Source: Nephrocerus scutellatus
Taxonomy: Eukaryota; Arthropoda; Insecta; Diptera; Pipunculidae
Length of the DNA: 64,000 nucleotides
NCBI GenBank assembly: GCA_947095585.1
Contig: OX352763.1
Location: 23,795,462-23,859,461, forward strand
Direction: 5' to 3'
The notes beneath the pieces are model-generated. The model saw nothing but the letters and a program-made list of their open reading frames with translations. It made no database searches and was not told where the DNA came from. A program made the position numbers and the translations under genes. Shown one piece after another: positions 21,433-33,829 of the stretch (positions are counted from its first letter, which is position 1; each line of letters opens with the position of its first letter).

Positions 21433-24356
21433 CATCCTGTAAGCAGTAATTTATCATATTTCTTTTATTTTATTATCTTTTTGTTGTTTGTCGTTGCTGA
21501 CGTTTTTGCTTTACACGTTTCCATAGGTGCTACATTACATTGATTTACTAAAATTAAACGGATCGTTAGCTTTGAATTTGCTCAAATTTCAAGCGCACCA
21601 CGGGGAAAAAACTGTTTTGCATTGCATAGTGGAGGAACGCAATTTTTTCAGAGAACGTGCGAGGTGTGCTTTTTTGATCAATGCAACATTTAGTATGAGA
21701 TGAGCTAAAGAAGTTTCTGTGCAGTGTACTGTCGATGTCGGAAGATAGGAACGTGTCACCGCACTCGTTATTAATTTCTTATTAATTAAGAGCGCATTTA
21801 TGTACCTACTACATATCACCACTTTGTAAACAAACTGCAAAGCAACAGCTAACTCTCGTAGGTAAGAGCGTGCTTTGCATTCGGCTTTTCGTCAGTAAGT
21901 GAACCACGTTTTAGTTGAATAGAAAGAGACCCGTTGTAAGAATGTCAATGATAGAATCCTTAGCATTCGTTGCGGCGACGCTTTCATTGAAGTTGCCGTA
22001 TTTAACGCAAAGGGTTAAAGGCTCAGCACATACAAGGTGGGGCAAAAAAAAGAAATGTCATAAAGTGAATGTTGGCAATTTTTATGCAAATGGGATCAAG
22101 TAGTGGTAGTAGCAATTTTTATTAAAAATTTCTTTATTTCACGTTTGTTTCCTAAAATTGTATACCTTATTTCACTTAATTTGATAGATTTACGACTTTG
22201 AATCATGTGGCGGAGGCGACGCAAAAAGTTGAAGAATTTTAACGTTTCCTCCTTAACGTTGCCGCCGTAAAGGCAAACAAAAACAAATGCCAAAATAAAC
22301 TTTAAACTTCTGTGAGATAACTGTCAAAGCATTTGTCGGAGAGAAAAGTTTTCAAAGCATTTGTCGGAGAGAAAAGTTTTTTTTCGTCGCTTCTGTCACC
22401 TATTAGAACGCATGTATTTCATTGATCTATCAGTTGCATTCGTCGCGCTAACCGACGCAACGGATTCTATGGAATGGACTCTTAAACAATTGCATAAATC
22501 AGTCGCCGAAACGAATGCCTCAGATTCTATGGGCCGGGCCCCGTTAAGTAAATTTTTATCGAGCATTATTTTATCCCTCGTCAGTTGAATATTGTCCACT
22601 CCTACTCAGGTATAATGAATGTTAATTTCAAAATACATTACACAAACTGTAGTAGTGTTCTTACTCTTTTAGGTGCGAAAAGACAAAATAGAAAACCTTG
22701 TCAAGTAACAGAAAAACGAAAACAAGGTCAAGTATAACCTAAGTTCTAAAGAAAAATCATCACCATATCATCATCATCATCAATTCATGACACAAAAACA
22801 AAAACTGCAAATTTTTTCACATGAAACACGCGACGCGGTATACAATGTTAAAATTAGTTGTTGTTGTCAACAGCAGCAGCAGCAATGCAGTTATTGTTGT
22901 AGTCGTTGTTGTTGCCAACGGCGCCGATGTAGCATTCGCATTCACAGTGGTGCACAGTGCAGAAAACAGAGAAGATAATCAATCTCTTGATTTTTAATTT
23001 TTTTTTCGTAGTTTGTAGCTTTTCAACAACGTCTCCCTATGCCATTTTCGCTTTTCTAACGGTTTTTATTTCATCGTTCATAGGCGGACGGGCGGGCGAT
23101 CAGTCGGTCGGTGGTCTGTTGTTAAGTCGGTCGGTCGGTCGCTCAACGCTTCAACGGATCGAAATTCATTCATAAAAAGTTTTGTTTTGTTTTTCATTTT
23201 GTTTTGTTTTTGGTTTTACGTTTTTTAATTGATTTTTTCGTTTGTGTGTTTTTGTGTTGGTATGGGTTTTTTTTGTGGTTAAAAAAGTGTTTTGTTTTTT
23301 AGAGGTGTACATATATATAGATATACATATATGTGATTCAAGACAATACATATATATCTATACATATATATAAGGGCATCAAAAATTAAATAAACCGAGA
23401 TTACTTTTCTATTTTTATAATAGAAAATAAAAGCGAAAAGGAAACTTATTTATAATTGTTTTATATAATTACATTTGTATGTAATATTCAATTCATAGAT
23501 AATTATTATTATTATGTATATATTATTAATTAGGTATTTAGCCCATCATATTATATCAAGTAGAATAGTATTACTTTATATAAATACATAATCGATATAT
23601 ATACTCGTAAGTATATAATGAATTCTTTTTTTTTAAAGGGTACTTCTCCCTCTCCAAGCTCATATGTATCCATAAAAATATTCCCTTTTTCGTATAACAA
23701 ATTCATTAATTTTTTTTTTTTGTCTTCTCATTTTTACATTTCGTGTCTTTCTCTCCATCAGTAAACCTCTTCTCTAATTCTAATTTTTATGTTTTTAAGT
23801 ATGTTGTATGTAAAAGGAGGAATGAGGAACTTTTTCTTGTTAAAAGCCCCCATCCATAAATGTAACTATAGTAATAGTAGTTGTTGTTTACAGTTTATAG
23901 TTTACAGTATAAACGTTTTGTAAAGTAGTAAATATTTACACCTTGTTATCTTGTTACAAAGTCGTAGTAATAATAGGTAGTAGCAGTAGTTGCAGTATTA
24001 AGAATATAATATATGTTTGTTAATATGTATTTATGTATGTATATATAAAAAAAAATCAAAAAAAAATCCTCGTTTAAATGATCTTAGCAAAAAACATCGA
24101 CAGTTAATCAACCAGAAGGTCCTCGCAGAAGACATTCCGGCCGTGTTTGTTTTGTTTAAATCTAATTCTTTTTTTTAAAACACTACCTACTCCTATTATG
24201 TATATTTATATATGTACATAGATAAAGAAAATAATCGTTATAACAATTAAAATACGTAATAATAGTCGTAGTAGTAATAAAAATTATGTTGTAAAGTTAT
24301 AATAAAAAATTGTTGTTGGTTGGTTGTATTATTGTATAGTGAACTGTAGTGAAGTA
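21433..24356. other. Myc 3' region, AT-rich; small tandem repeats only
   Basis: No gene recognised. A 28-bp unit (TCAAAGCATTTGTCGGAGAG...) is duplicated at 22324-22379. Short (CAG) runs lie near 22870, CGGTCGGT-type repeats at 23100-23145, and TATATA-type repeats around 23310-23370. Many potential AATAAA signals on the minus strand. Confidence 0.4.
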
Positions 24357-24358
24357 TA

Positions 24359-24496
24359 CAGGAGTGCCCAAAAAGTTGGTATCACTTATATGACTGCAAC
24401 AAATAAAAATTTAAAATTATGTTGTACCATATGGGTGTGTTAACATCTTTTGGACAATTTAAAATTATGCTGTAATATCTTTTTGGACACCCCCTG
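24359..24496. mobile_element. 138-bp MITE with mariner-type ends
   Basis: Left end CAGGAGTGCCCAAAAAGTTG and right end, read on the minus strand, CAGGGGGTGTCCAAAAAGAT are imperfect inverted repeats, flanked by TA on both sides (24357-24358, 24497-24498). There is no coding content, so it is a non-autonomous miniature element that needs a transposase from elsewhere. A related end (CTTTTTGGACACCCC) appears at 48570-48584 and a loose one near 1727. Confidence 0.7.
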
Positions 24497-25069
24497 TATA
24501 GTTGTTACTTATCTTTTATTATATAAGCAATTTTAATGAGAAAATAGAATAAAACAAAAAAAAAATGCAAATCACTATCGTCATTGTGGTCTCCTTGCTC
24601 TACAGTACTTATCTACATATGCACATCTCTAACCTGTACACTTCCTTCGTTCGCCTCTTTTCCCTTTAAGACTCACTTTTCATTTTCTTCTCCATCGATC
24701 GAACTTTCGTCCAAACAGCAAGCGTACTCACCAAACTCACGCTGCTTTACAAATAATATCATTATCACAAAAAAATTACATTTTATTATTGTTGTTGTTG
24801 TTGTTGTTGCTGTTGTTTTTGTTGTTTCTAATTTTTTTTTAATTTGTCAATTTCGAAAATAGTCCACAATTCTTAACGTATCGTCGTCATCTCTAATGGT
24901 AGGTGTAGGTAGTAAGTTAAGTTGTCATCTTGTCTTTGTTTGTTGTTACTTTTTTTTGTTTCTCTTAAAATTTTCTTGTCTAATCTAACGATTCCGTCTC
25001 GTTCCGTTTCGTCCATTCGTAGGAGTATGTGTTTCGCGCGCTATGATGCGGCTTTTTTTATATATTGCT
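24497..25069 (-). other. Proximal 3' untranslated region of Myc
   Basis: Directly follows the Myc stop codon on the minus strand. Contains (TTG)n at about 24787-24823 and TTTATT at 24782-24787, which is AATAAA on the minus strand about 285 bases past the stop. The real cleavage site cannot be fixed from sequence alone. Confidence 0.5.
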
Positions 25070-26025
25070 TTAATCCCTGCGCAAACGGTTCAATAACTCT
25101 TGACGTCTCTTTAGCTGCTCCTTGAGCATTGCTTTCTGTTCGCACAGATGATGATCTTCGCGTGTCAAATTCTCACACAATTTTGCTGCCTCTCTAAGGA
25201 TATTTACCTTTGGTGCGCGCTCCTTTTCTCTAATGCTGGGTATTTGCTTTTTGAGTGCTTCGAAGAGATTCTTCAAACCTATCCGCCTCTGACGTTCCAT
25301 ATCGTTGTGGAGATTTCTCTTTTCCATTGTGTCGGCAGTCGATTCATCGATGCTGTAGTGAAGAGGAGCTGCCTGCTGCTGCTGCTGGATGGTGCCGGGG
25401 GCGGCTTTGATTGTGCTCTCGACGGGCTGATGACGATGGTGATGATGATGAAGTGGCTGCAATTGCTTTTGTTTTTTGCCACGATGACGTTTGCTTGGCG
25501 GCATGTAATCATCATTGGCGGCAACGCCACCACATAGTGCACCACCAACTCGAACTGCCGTATTACCACCCACCCTTTTTTTGGTTAAGGCTGCTGCAGA
25601 ACATGATGATGACGATGACGATGTCGACGAAATTGACGACGCTGATGATGACAATGACCTTGCATTGATGCTGCCACCGTGTCCACCTCCTACTAGACCT
25701 GATGCCGGCGCTGCTGTTGATAGATGATGATTGCTGTAGTTGATGTATTTCGACGTCGCCGTTGCCGGCGTACTTGCTGGCGATGGATAGCGAGAACTGG
25801 CCAAAGATGATGCTGATTTCGCTGGACTAATGCTGGCTGGAGTGTATGGCAATTCGTAGGAGCCACGACGCCGCGGTAGTATTGTTCTCACACCGTTCGG
25901 CGTTTTCACAATACGAGCGGTCGAGAATTTGTGCGCGACTTTTGTCTGAAGTGCTCGACGATCTTTGTCCGATGGATTTGTTGGCAGTTTCTTATCTCCA
26001 ATGGATACCACGTCGATTTCTTCAT
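25070..26025 (-). CDS. Myc: Myc, C-terminal coding exon (bHLH-leucine zipper)
   Basis: Second coding segment of Myc, residues 528-845. It begins after the acceptor TTTCTTTTCATTGCAG at 26041-26026; the split codon gives Asp528 and the text EEIDVVS, which continues ETPSDS of the upstream exon exactly as in Drosophila Myc. Then come DKKLPTNPS (about 538-546), PYTPASISPAKS (587-598, a likely kinase-target degron region), SRYPSPAST, and Ser/Ala/Gln-rich linker. The basic region KRNLHNDMERQRR (763-775) carries His767, Glu771 and Arg775, the residues that read the CACGTG E-box. Helix-loop-helix: LKNLFEALKKQIPSIREKER through VNILREAAKL. The zipper has leucines at 814, 821, 828 and 842 with Arg835 at the intervening heptad position, as expected for a partner of Max. 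Stop TAA at 25072-25070. Confidence 0.97.
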
Positions 26026-26119
26026 CTGCAATGAAAAGAAAAAAATTAAATTACAATTATATTTTTTTTTCTGTGAATATAAGAAGAAAATTTGGTGTTG
26101 GCTGATGACATAGTGAGAG

Positions 26120-27045
26120 ACATAAGTGAAGAGAAAATGTGTGCTGCGTCTACATATTGATGCTGTGCAGCAGCAACTACAACATCAAAGAGAGAGGAAA
26201 TGGCATTTCCCAGCTTAACAGAAATTACAACACACACACAAAAACAAAACTAAATATGACGAGTGCGATTCTTTGATTAATTATAATTGTGCCAAACGAG
26301 ATTGTGCCACTTATATAGCATGCATTTTCCGACGCAACATAAACTAACCCAACCTAACCCTACCCAACCATTGTTACCATTGTCGTCGTTGTACTTGCGT
26401 TATTTACACTTCCTAGTCATCTATAGCGTTGCAACACGAAAGCAGCACACAAAATACATGCGTTCTTTGGCTTTAAATCGCTTTGCAAGTTGCAAAATTT
26501 CTCTCTTTCTCCCTAATATGCATTGTTGCACTACAGCAGTCACTTATTACACCCACTTATTTAGGTATGTATTGGAAAAGAGCCTTAACATTCGAGATCG
26601 AATAACAGCGGTGGAAAAACGACTCAGACAGCACAATGAGTTATGTTATGAAGTCAATTAGAAGGATGGAAGAAAGAGAGAATGGAAGAAAGAAAGGATG
26701 TCAGTAAGAAAACATTGAGTGACATGCAATCAGCTAAAGTATAGACAATAGGCACACACATAAGTACATAATATATTCTAATGTAGGAGGTACCCGTTGA
26801 ATCTATTTTCGATCAAACTGTATTTGCTGCTCTCCTGTACAGTGCAAGCACAAAAATTATGATATTATCGCTGAAATACCGCAACAACGCATATTCCACT
26901 ATCCAATTTAAGTATTTTACCGCCATTAGGTTGTTGTTGGTTGTAAACATATTCAATAAATAATTTTCTACACACGTTATAAAGCGCTGTAAAATCATTT
27001 ATGTACTTAAAATGATATGATAACGGGAAGAAATTTGTTGTAACA
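26120..27045. other. Intronic sequence, nothing recognised
   Basis: Contains CAACCTAACCCTACC-type degenerate repeats near 26345-26370 and duplicated GGAAGAAAGAGAG-type text near 26666-26700. No coding signal recognised. Confidence 0.35.
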
Positions 27046-27049
27046 GATA

Positions 27050-27340
27050 ATAAAAACACGACAGTTAGGATTTTCAATATCACTAATGGTCTTCCACAGG
27101 GCGCAGTAACGGCGCCAATTCTGTTTAATATATTTATTTCCGAAGTACTGAAGAATATGGATGCGTTCTTGCTAATGCTGACGATGTTATACTATGCGTA
27201 CAAGGCTTGAGAGAAGAGGAAATTCAAAGAAATTTACAAAGCTCTCGGGCATACTGCGAAACGTGGAAGCTTAAGATTAGCTATTCGAAATGCGAAGTTA
27301 AGTTTCGACGCGTCAATAACGATCTTTGAGGCAATTGGAA
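27050..27340 (+). mobile_element. Jockey/I-like reverse-transcriptase fragment
   Basis: Plus-strand frame FNITNGLPQGAVTAPILFNI followed by FISEVLKNMD (27073-27162), the RT palm block normally written GLPQGAVTSPILFNIF. After a frameshift the text ANADDVILCVQGLREEEIQRNL fits the YADD region, then YCETWKLKISYSKCEV and FRRVNND. It is a short isolated RT fragment without flanking domains. Confidence 0.7.
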
Positions 27341-27344
27341 AAAC

Positions 27345-30290
27345 TTGCAGATAACTGATAATGGCTTTCGAATTCCAACAAAGACGGTAGGCCGGTATTA
27401 AGTTGTTTACTTGGATACATTCTTGTATTACAATGAACAGGTAGATAAATACCTATGTGAAAAAGGGAAGAGCTACTTTTATGGGTCTGCAAATTTTATT
27501 TTTTAAGGCAATTCTCGAGAGGAAATGCTTAGAAATAAAAAAAATTAATATATACAGGATATAATGAGTACCGTTCTGGTCAATTATATAAATACTGATA
27601 AGAGCTTTTAAGTTTCGTTACTTTCTTACTAACTATAGTTTTATAGAACGTTGTTTAAATGGAATAAATAATTGATTAAAGCCAAAATATTCAATTACAA
27701 CCAGACCGCCAGCAGCAGTTTCTTATTTTAATACGAGTACAATGTCTAAAAAAGCAGATTCCTAGTATTCCAACCCGATTGAGTCCAAGAAATAAGTCAA
27801 AACCCATTATTACAAACACCACCTCATCATGACATCATCTCACTCACATCTCATCAACGCACCGCACCGCAAAGCTCACTTACTTGCTGACTATCTCTTT
27901 ATCGGAATATTGTATCGTCTTTTGGCACAAAATATTTTTCCGCATAGCAACAACGAATGAAAACCGAATTTCCGTTACGCACAATACTAGTAATAAACAA
28001 GTACATCTACATACATACATCCATAAAGTAGATATACCCAAACCACTGTCTAATGTCAACAAAAATACGATTTGGCAAAATAGACCGCGTCGCGTACTGT
28101 CAAAAATTCACGACCCTCTTCCTTCAAAGATCAGTCAGTCAGTCAGAGCATTGCACTGTGCAACTACTACTCCTCGCTCGTCGTCGTCAGACCAATAGAA
28201 CATAAGACGAAATTTTATGCGTCGTCGGTTTCCGCCTCGGCTAACGGCAGACCGAGTAAGTTCTCACAGTCTACAAAAGACAAATATTCTACCGAGGCAA
28301 TGAGCTTGATGATCTAAACAACAAAGTGGTGGTGGTGGGTTTACCGAAAACAATGATGCTGGGTGGTGGTGGTGTTGCATTTTGTATAAAAGTTTTGTAT
28401 ACATACACATGCATTGGTATTACATGGAGTATTTTAAGTAGCAGACAAATTCCGCAAGCGAAATATGCCAAATAACGCGTGGGCTCCTCCGCTCTGCCAC
28501 AGTTTGCAGTGCCCTATAGTGCATTATGTACGAGTGATAAAGAAGAGAAAGTCGAGATTAGAGTGAGAAAATTTTATTTGCATCGTATACCGTAGGAAAA
28601 CACAAATGTACATACAAGATGCATACAGTATATATAATGCTCGTGTTACTGAGTGTCGTCAACGGCGCCGTTTCGCGCTCATAAACAAAAACACAAAAAT
28701 TCTCGCAGTTTAATAGTAAAAGTTACGGCAAATTTATGAGTCAACATAATTAACAGTGATTTCATCTTTCTCTAGTTGATGACAAAGAGAAGAAGGTGGA
28801 ACAGTTGAGCGTTGGGGATGAGTGTATGGTTGTCGATATCGCCGCATCAGACGTGAATACTGATAATATAAATATTGACGTGACAACCTCTCACTCTACA
28901 TAAGAATAAGGGGTACACGGTCAAAAACTTAAATGTAAGTTACACTGTTGTTACAAAGTTATCAATGTAATACATGTCAGCATAACTCTGGAACGTCTTA
29001 AGCAATGTCAACCGATCTTAGTACACATATGACTTACACACTGGAATTAAATACGGTTAGGGTGCAGCTGTGATGCACTTGAGTGCGCAAGTTATCGAAT
29101 TTTATAGCCCTTTCGATTTGCAGGGTAGAGTTAAGATTTCTCTCTCGTGGTTTTGGTTTGACGTTTATTTGCAAAGTATACCCGGGGTACAATTTGATTA
29201 TGCGTTTTGTTTGCAAATTTTTGTATTTTTGGGCCAACTATAATGGACTTGAGTTGGATTAAGCAATGTGTCAGTGAAGTTAGACATTCGGCGCGGAAAT
29301 TTGACAACTGAGAAAAATGTTGTAAAATGCATGTAGATGCATAAGTTCATTATGGGTTAATGAGTGAAATTAGCTAAGCTTTTCGTTCGGTTGTTTTTAA
29401 AGTTTCGTTTACTCAGCAAGATGGCGAAGAGAGAGCAAGCAGACTAATTTCTCAGTTGGTTGTTCTTGTCAAATTTGGTTTTGGTTTGGCTTTCTATTTG
29501 TAAAACTTTCACCCCGAAAACCACGAAAACCTTGTTACTTTGACAGCTTACCCGTGGGTATGGTTTCGAGTATGGTTTGAGCTAATCGAAAGAGGCATTA
29601 ATAACTATACTCCCGGTAAAACATAACAGCAAAATGCATTTGGTATGAATGTTGTAACACGTAACAACATACAGTGGTGTTTAAAAAAAATGTACAAATT
29701 CATCTCTTCTGTTTTACAAAAAAAAGATGCACATAACACAAGTTGGAGGCGACACTGTTATCTGCTACTGTTGCCTTTGCTATTAGTTTTTACCCTGTTG
29801 GATTTGTTGTGTCTGCGTCTCTATAAATTTTAGTTAACAGCCGAATGTTAAATGATTTCATCATCATCATAATTTTCACACTGTTGGATATGTTGTGTGC
29901 AGCTCATGGAATGTTAGTAAAGAGCCGAATGCTGCAGTACACAATTATGTATTTTGAAACCATTCATCATTATTTGAATATGCCGACTGACTACCCAAAC
30001 ACAATGCATTGCATCTGCGGCGGTAGAAGAAGTAGAAGCTGTCAAACTTGTAACGCTGCAAAAGTTAAAAGTAAATCAACTCGTACTACAGCTGCACCTA
30101 TTTACGCCTGCTCTCATCTACTTATAAAGGGCGTTCAATTATATTTGTGTGCATTTCTACCTTTGACTGCTCTTACTTCTCCTACTACTACCACCACTGC
30201 CTGCCTGCATTAGTGATATGCAATACGAAATATACAACTACCACACAATAAGTGGTAGTGAACATTTAAATCCGCTTATATTTATTTATT
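27345..30290. other. Intronic sequence, nothing recognised
   Basis: No domain or coding pattern. Short GTGGTGGTG and (ATC) runs at about 28325-28375 and 29860-29872. Confidence 0.35.
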
Positions 30291-30300
30291 TTATTGTATT

Positions 30301-30525
30301 GGATGAGCCACAGTGCCAGTCGTAGTACTGTCAAAAAAAATATCTTTAATCATTTCTACATTACTAAGTGTTAATAACATCATGTCTGGAGAAGCTAGGC
30401 CTTGTACCTCAATGGTCTGGATGAGCCACAGTGCCAATCGTAGGACTGTCAAAAGAAATGTCTTAATCATTTCTACATTACTAAGTGTTAATAACATCAT
30501 GTCTGGATAAGCTAGGCCTTGTACC
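30301..30525. repeat. Tandem duplication, 118-bp unit
   Basis: GGATGAGCCACAGTGCCA starts at 30301 and again at 30419; the two copies run to GCTAGGCCTTGTACCT with only a few differences. Confidence 0.92.
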
Positions 30526-33390
30526 TGTATGCCGCGCCAAAATATTATTGTATTATTATTATTAACAACATCATAATTGCGATGTTCAATATTCCATAAT
30601 CAGCACTGATAATTAATCGACATTAATCGATAACCAGTTCGTGATGCACTCATGGAATTTTAATAACTTTAATAGAGGTTCAACTTGAAAGCAGAATTGC
30701 ATTGGCCATGAATGTGCATTACTTTTTTACTTTTTCGTAGAGAAAAATTACCCAAAACATGAATACATACACAATCCACAGCAAACATGTGCAGTATTAG
30801 TGATTTTCTCTTTTGATTCTCTGCTGAGCTCGCTCTGATAACTACAGCTACTGTTGCCTTTGCCATCGAATTTTCATTGATAATTTCTACATTAATGTTA
30901 ATAACATTACGATCAAGCTACATAGCCTTAAGATAACATCAAACAACATTCTGATGGATGTTTGCTTCTTGAATAATTGAAATGAATTAAAAGAATTGAA
31001 CTCGGAAATTATTTTACAAATAAATTGTAGCTTTAGAAACTAGATATCTTAAAAGCTCTACACTTCGTGAGTTAACGTTGTAACGCTCAAAAACCTCGCG
31101 GCGGTGTAGACGACACACCCTACCATTTTTTCAGATAGCTTAGAGCTGTGAGTTAGTTATGCTTTAATGAGAGCATTAAGGAAATTAACACACCGCGTAC
31201 ATATACAGCAAGGGGCGCACTAACAAGCGAAATGTTTTAACTCTTTAACTCCTTACTCGAACAATAACGTTTTGTACAACAAAAAAAACCCACCACTAAA
31301 ACAGGCTTAAACTTAACGCATTTTATTTTCAAATTGCTCTAGGTATTTGTAAGGCAGTTAATGTTCATCATTATCAATATGAAGAAAGTTGCCTGACCGG
31401 GTGTTGTAATCAATAATCAGAAGAAAGAAAACCAACAACAGCAGCAGCAGCAGCAGCAGCGACAAAAAATAAATTACTTAATTGATGCTTGACGCAATGT
31501 AATGCAATGCAATGCTATGCAATTTTTTTATGTTGGCATTTCGTGCAACGGAAAGTCATCAGAGTTAAACGGGAAATTACATTCACTTTGCAGCTTGCAG
31601 GTGTAATTGATTTAATTGTTTTTGTGAAATTGGCACGCAGCACAGGGTGCGTACGACGCAGAGGGGAGTGTACAGAGCGTAAATTCAATTAAAACTTCAC
31701 TCAATTTATGTCTTTGCGCCAAATCGCGAAAGTAGATCTATTAATATTGTCAATATTAAGAGAAAAACTGAAATTTGTGAAAAACAATGAATTGGGCTTC
31801 ATAAGTAAACTGCCACACCTATTAGCTATGGCGGTCATATGACCTGTAGGGATATGATTGGTTTGAATAAAATTACACCATAGTTGAGAGAATATTTCAG
31901 CAGGAATTAAGTAGAAACAAGAATTGATTGTAGAGCTATATATGATGATGATGTAGGGACTTAAGAGAGCGTGAGAGCAAGAGCGCATAACAGTATAAAA
32001 GTATTGCAGATCTAGAGAAGCTATTACATTTTGGCAGTTTAAAAACTAAATTAATATCGATATGAATCCTCCGATTTATTTGTCAGTTTGTCCACTCACA
32101 TATCTTGTTGTCTACCAGTCGGAAATCGATGGGACTTGTTTTAAAACAATTGTTCAGCCCTCGACTTGCGATGGCGTATTTTACGATTTTTTTTATTCAT
32201 ATGGGTTGTTTTGGGGGAAAAATATAAAAAATGGTTTTTTTATTAAACTAATTTAGATAACCAAATAATAAACTAAATTATTTGAAACAAATTAAATCAA
32301 ATTAAATTAAAATTAATTAAATTAAATTAAATAAATACATTAAACAAATAATAATTATATTAATTATTATAATTATTTAATTTAAATTGAATATATGAAA
32401 ATCGTCCTTATTGTGAAGTTTTATTTATTTGCTAGATAACAATAAGAAAGATTTTGATAAATTCAATTTTTTATAATATAACAAAGTGGAGCAGCACGAA
32501 AAGAAAGTCATTATGAATTTAGACTATTTCAGCTAATTCAGCCTTAAGACTGAATTACAACTATCCATATGACAACCTGAGAAGCTCCGCTTTACTATCT
32601 TAACCCAATAAAACTTAATTTCTATGGTAACCAAGCAATGCTTCAATTCTATCAAATTAAATAACAAAAATCAATAAAATTTATAAAAAACGATTAAAAC
32701 CACAATTAATATTAGAAGCCCAAGCCAACCAGTGACGAAGACGTTCGCATTGTGAGGATGTCGGCAAGGGGAGATGATGCAGCAGAAAGAGCATCAGACG
32801 ACATCGACTGCACACACACAAGGTTCATTCATTCGGCCACCATCGAATTCTGAGAAGCATAAAAAATTTTGTATTTTTAATTTAAAACCCCCACCTACTC
32901 TACTCTGCATGACAACGCGATAACAACGAACAGACTGAGGACTGTCGCACCACACGCGGCATCAACAGTTGTTGGACGGAACACCAGCAAAAGACTGAAA
33001 GGCAGCCAGACACAGCAATACACAGATACACACATACAGACATTTCGATTCTCTTGTATGCAGTTTTGCACCTCTGTCTTCTGAACTGAAGATCGAAATC
33101 CTGCTTGATATCGTTATGCATCTCATTTAATGATGAGAAGAGGATTGAGAAAATAATAAGTCCAAGGTAAAGCTGAGTTTATGATGTTGATGACGATGAT
33201 ACAACATAGTCAACATAAAAAACATTCCAACCTACAAAAAGAATCGAATGTTCATAGATAAATATTTCACTAAGCAGGGAAACCGGCAAATACAAATGGA
33301 CCAGAGCACACCATGCCATAAAAATGATGTAGTCTTATCATCATACCAGTACATGGCACGGCGCTCCCCCTAAAAGAGAAAGAAAAGGCA
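30526..33390. other. Intronic sequence with (CAG)n, AATTAA-rich tract and repeat fragments
   Basis: (CAG)n at 31437-31461. A third copy of the retroelement 3' tail (TTGTAGAGCTATATATGATGATGATG) at about 31929-31954. AAATTAAATTAA-type tract at 32285-32345. CTATCCATATGACAACCTGA at 32561-32580 and following bases match 44800-44842. No gene recognised. Confidence 0.45.
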
Positions 33391-33454
33391 ACCAATCACT
33401 TCGATGCGCTCCTCCATTTATGATAATAATGAAGAAGAGCACGATCACAATCTT

Positions 33455-33785
33455 CACCTCTGTCGTCTTCGGGGCAAGAATATTCCGTTCTATTTGAATT
33501 ATGATTATGACCGCTTTGGCTGTTGCCCCCGCTGCGCCTAATACAGTAATGTCTTCCCAAACCGAACCAATTATTGCAAGGGGGTGGTGGTTGGATTATC
33601 AAATTATTCGGACTAATGAGTTGAATTCAGGATGATAAAAAAAAAGAGTTGACCTCTGCGTCTTCGGTGGCAAGAATATTCCGTTCTATTTGAATTATGA
33701 TTATGAGCGCTTTGGCTGTTGCCATCGCTGAGCCTAATACAGTAATGTCTTTCTAATCCGAACCAATTTTTGCAAAGGGGTGGCT
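33455..33785. repeat. Tandem duplication, 196-bp spacing
   Basis: The block TCTTCGGGGCAAGAATATTC (about 33465) through TGCAAGGGGGTGG recurs from about 33661 to 33783 (TCTTCGGTGGCAAGAATATT ... TTTGCAAAGGGGTGG). Similarity is about 90% over 120 bp. Confidence 0.9.
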
Positions 33786-33829
33786 GGATTAGCGACGTGC
33801 AGTTCGGTGTTGAGAATAATGTTGTTATC

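Noticed and set aside
21126..21543. Open frames giving VRSS, FVRP and RTNE repeat proteins
   Set aside because: They follow from a 12-bp tandem repeat without stops in any of these frames; no independent coding sign.
22400..22570. Possible palindromic MITE with GCATTCGT / ACGAATGC and GGGCCGGGCCCC
   Set aside because: Inverted matches are short and broken, and no target duplication was found.
25148..25727. Plus-strand frames of 70-129 codons opposite the last Myc exon
   Set aside because: They are shadows of the Myc coding strand and consist of antisense low-complexity text.
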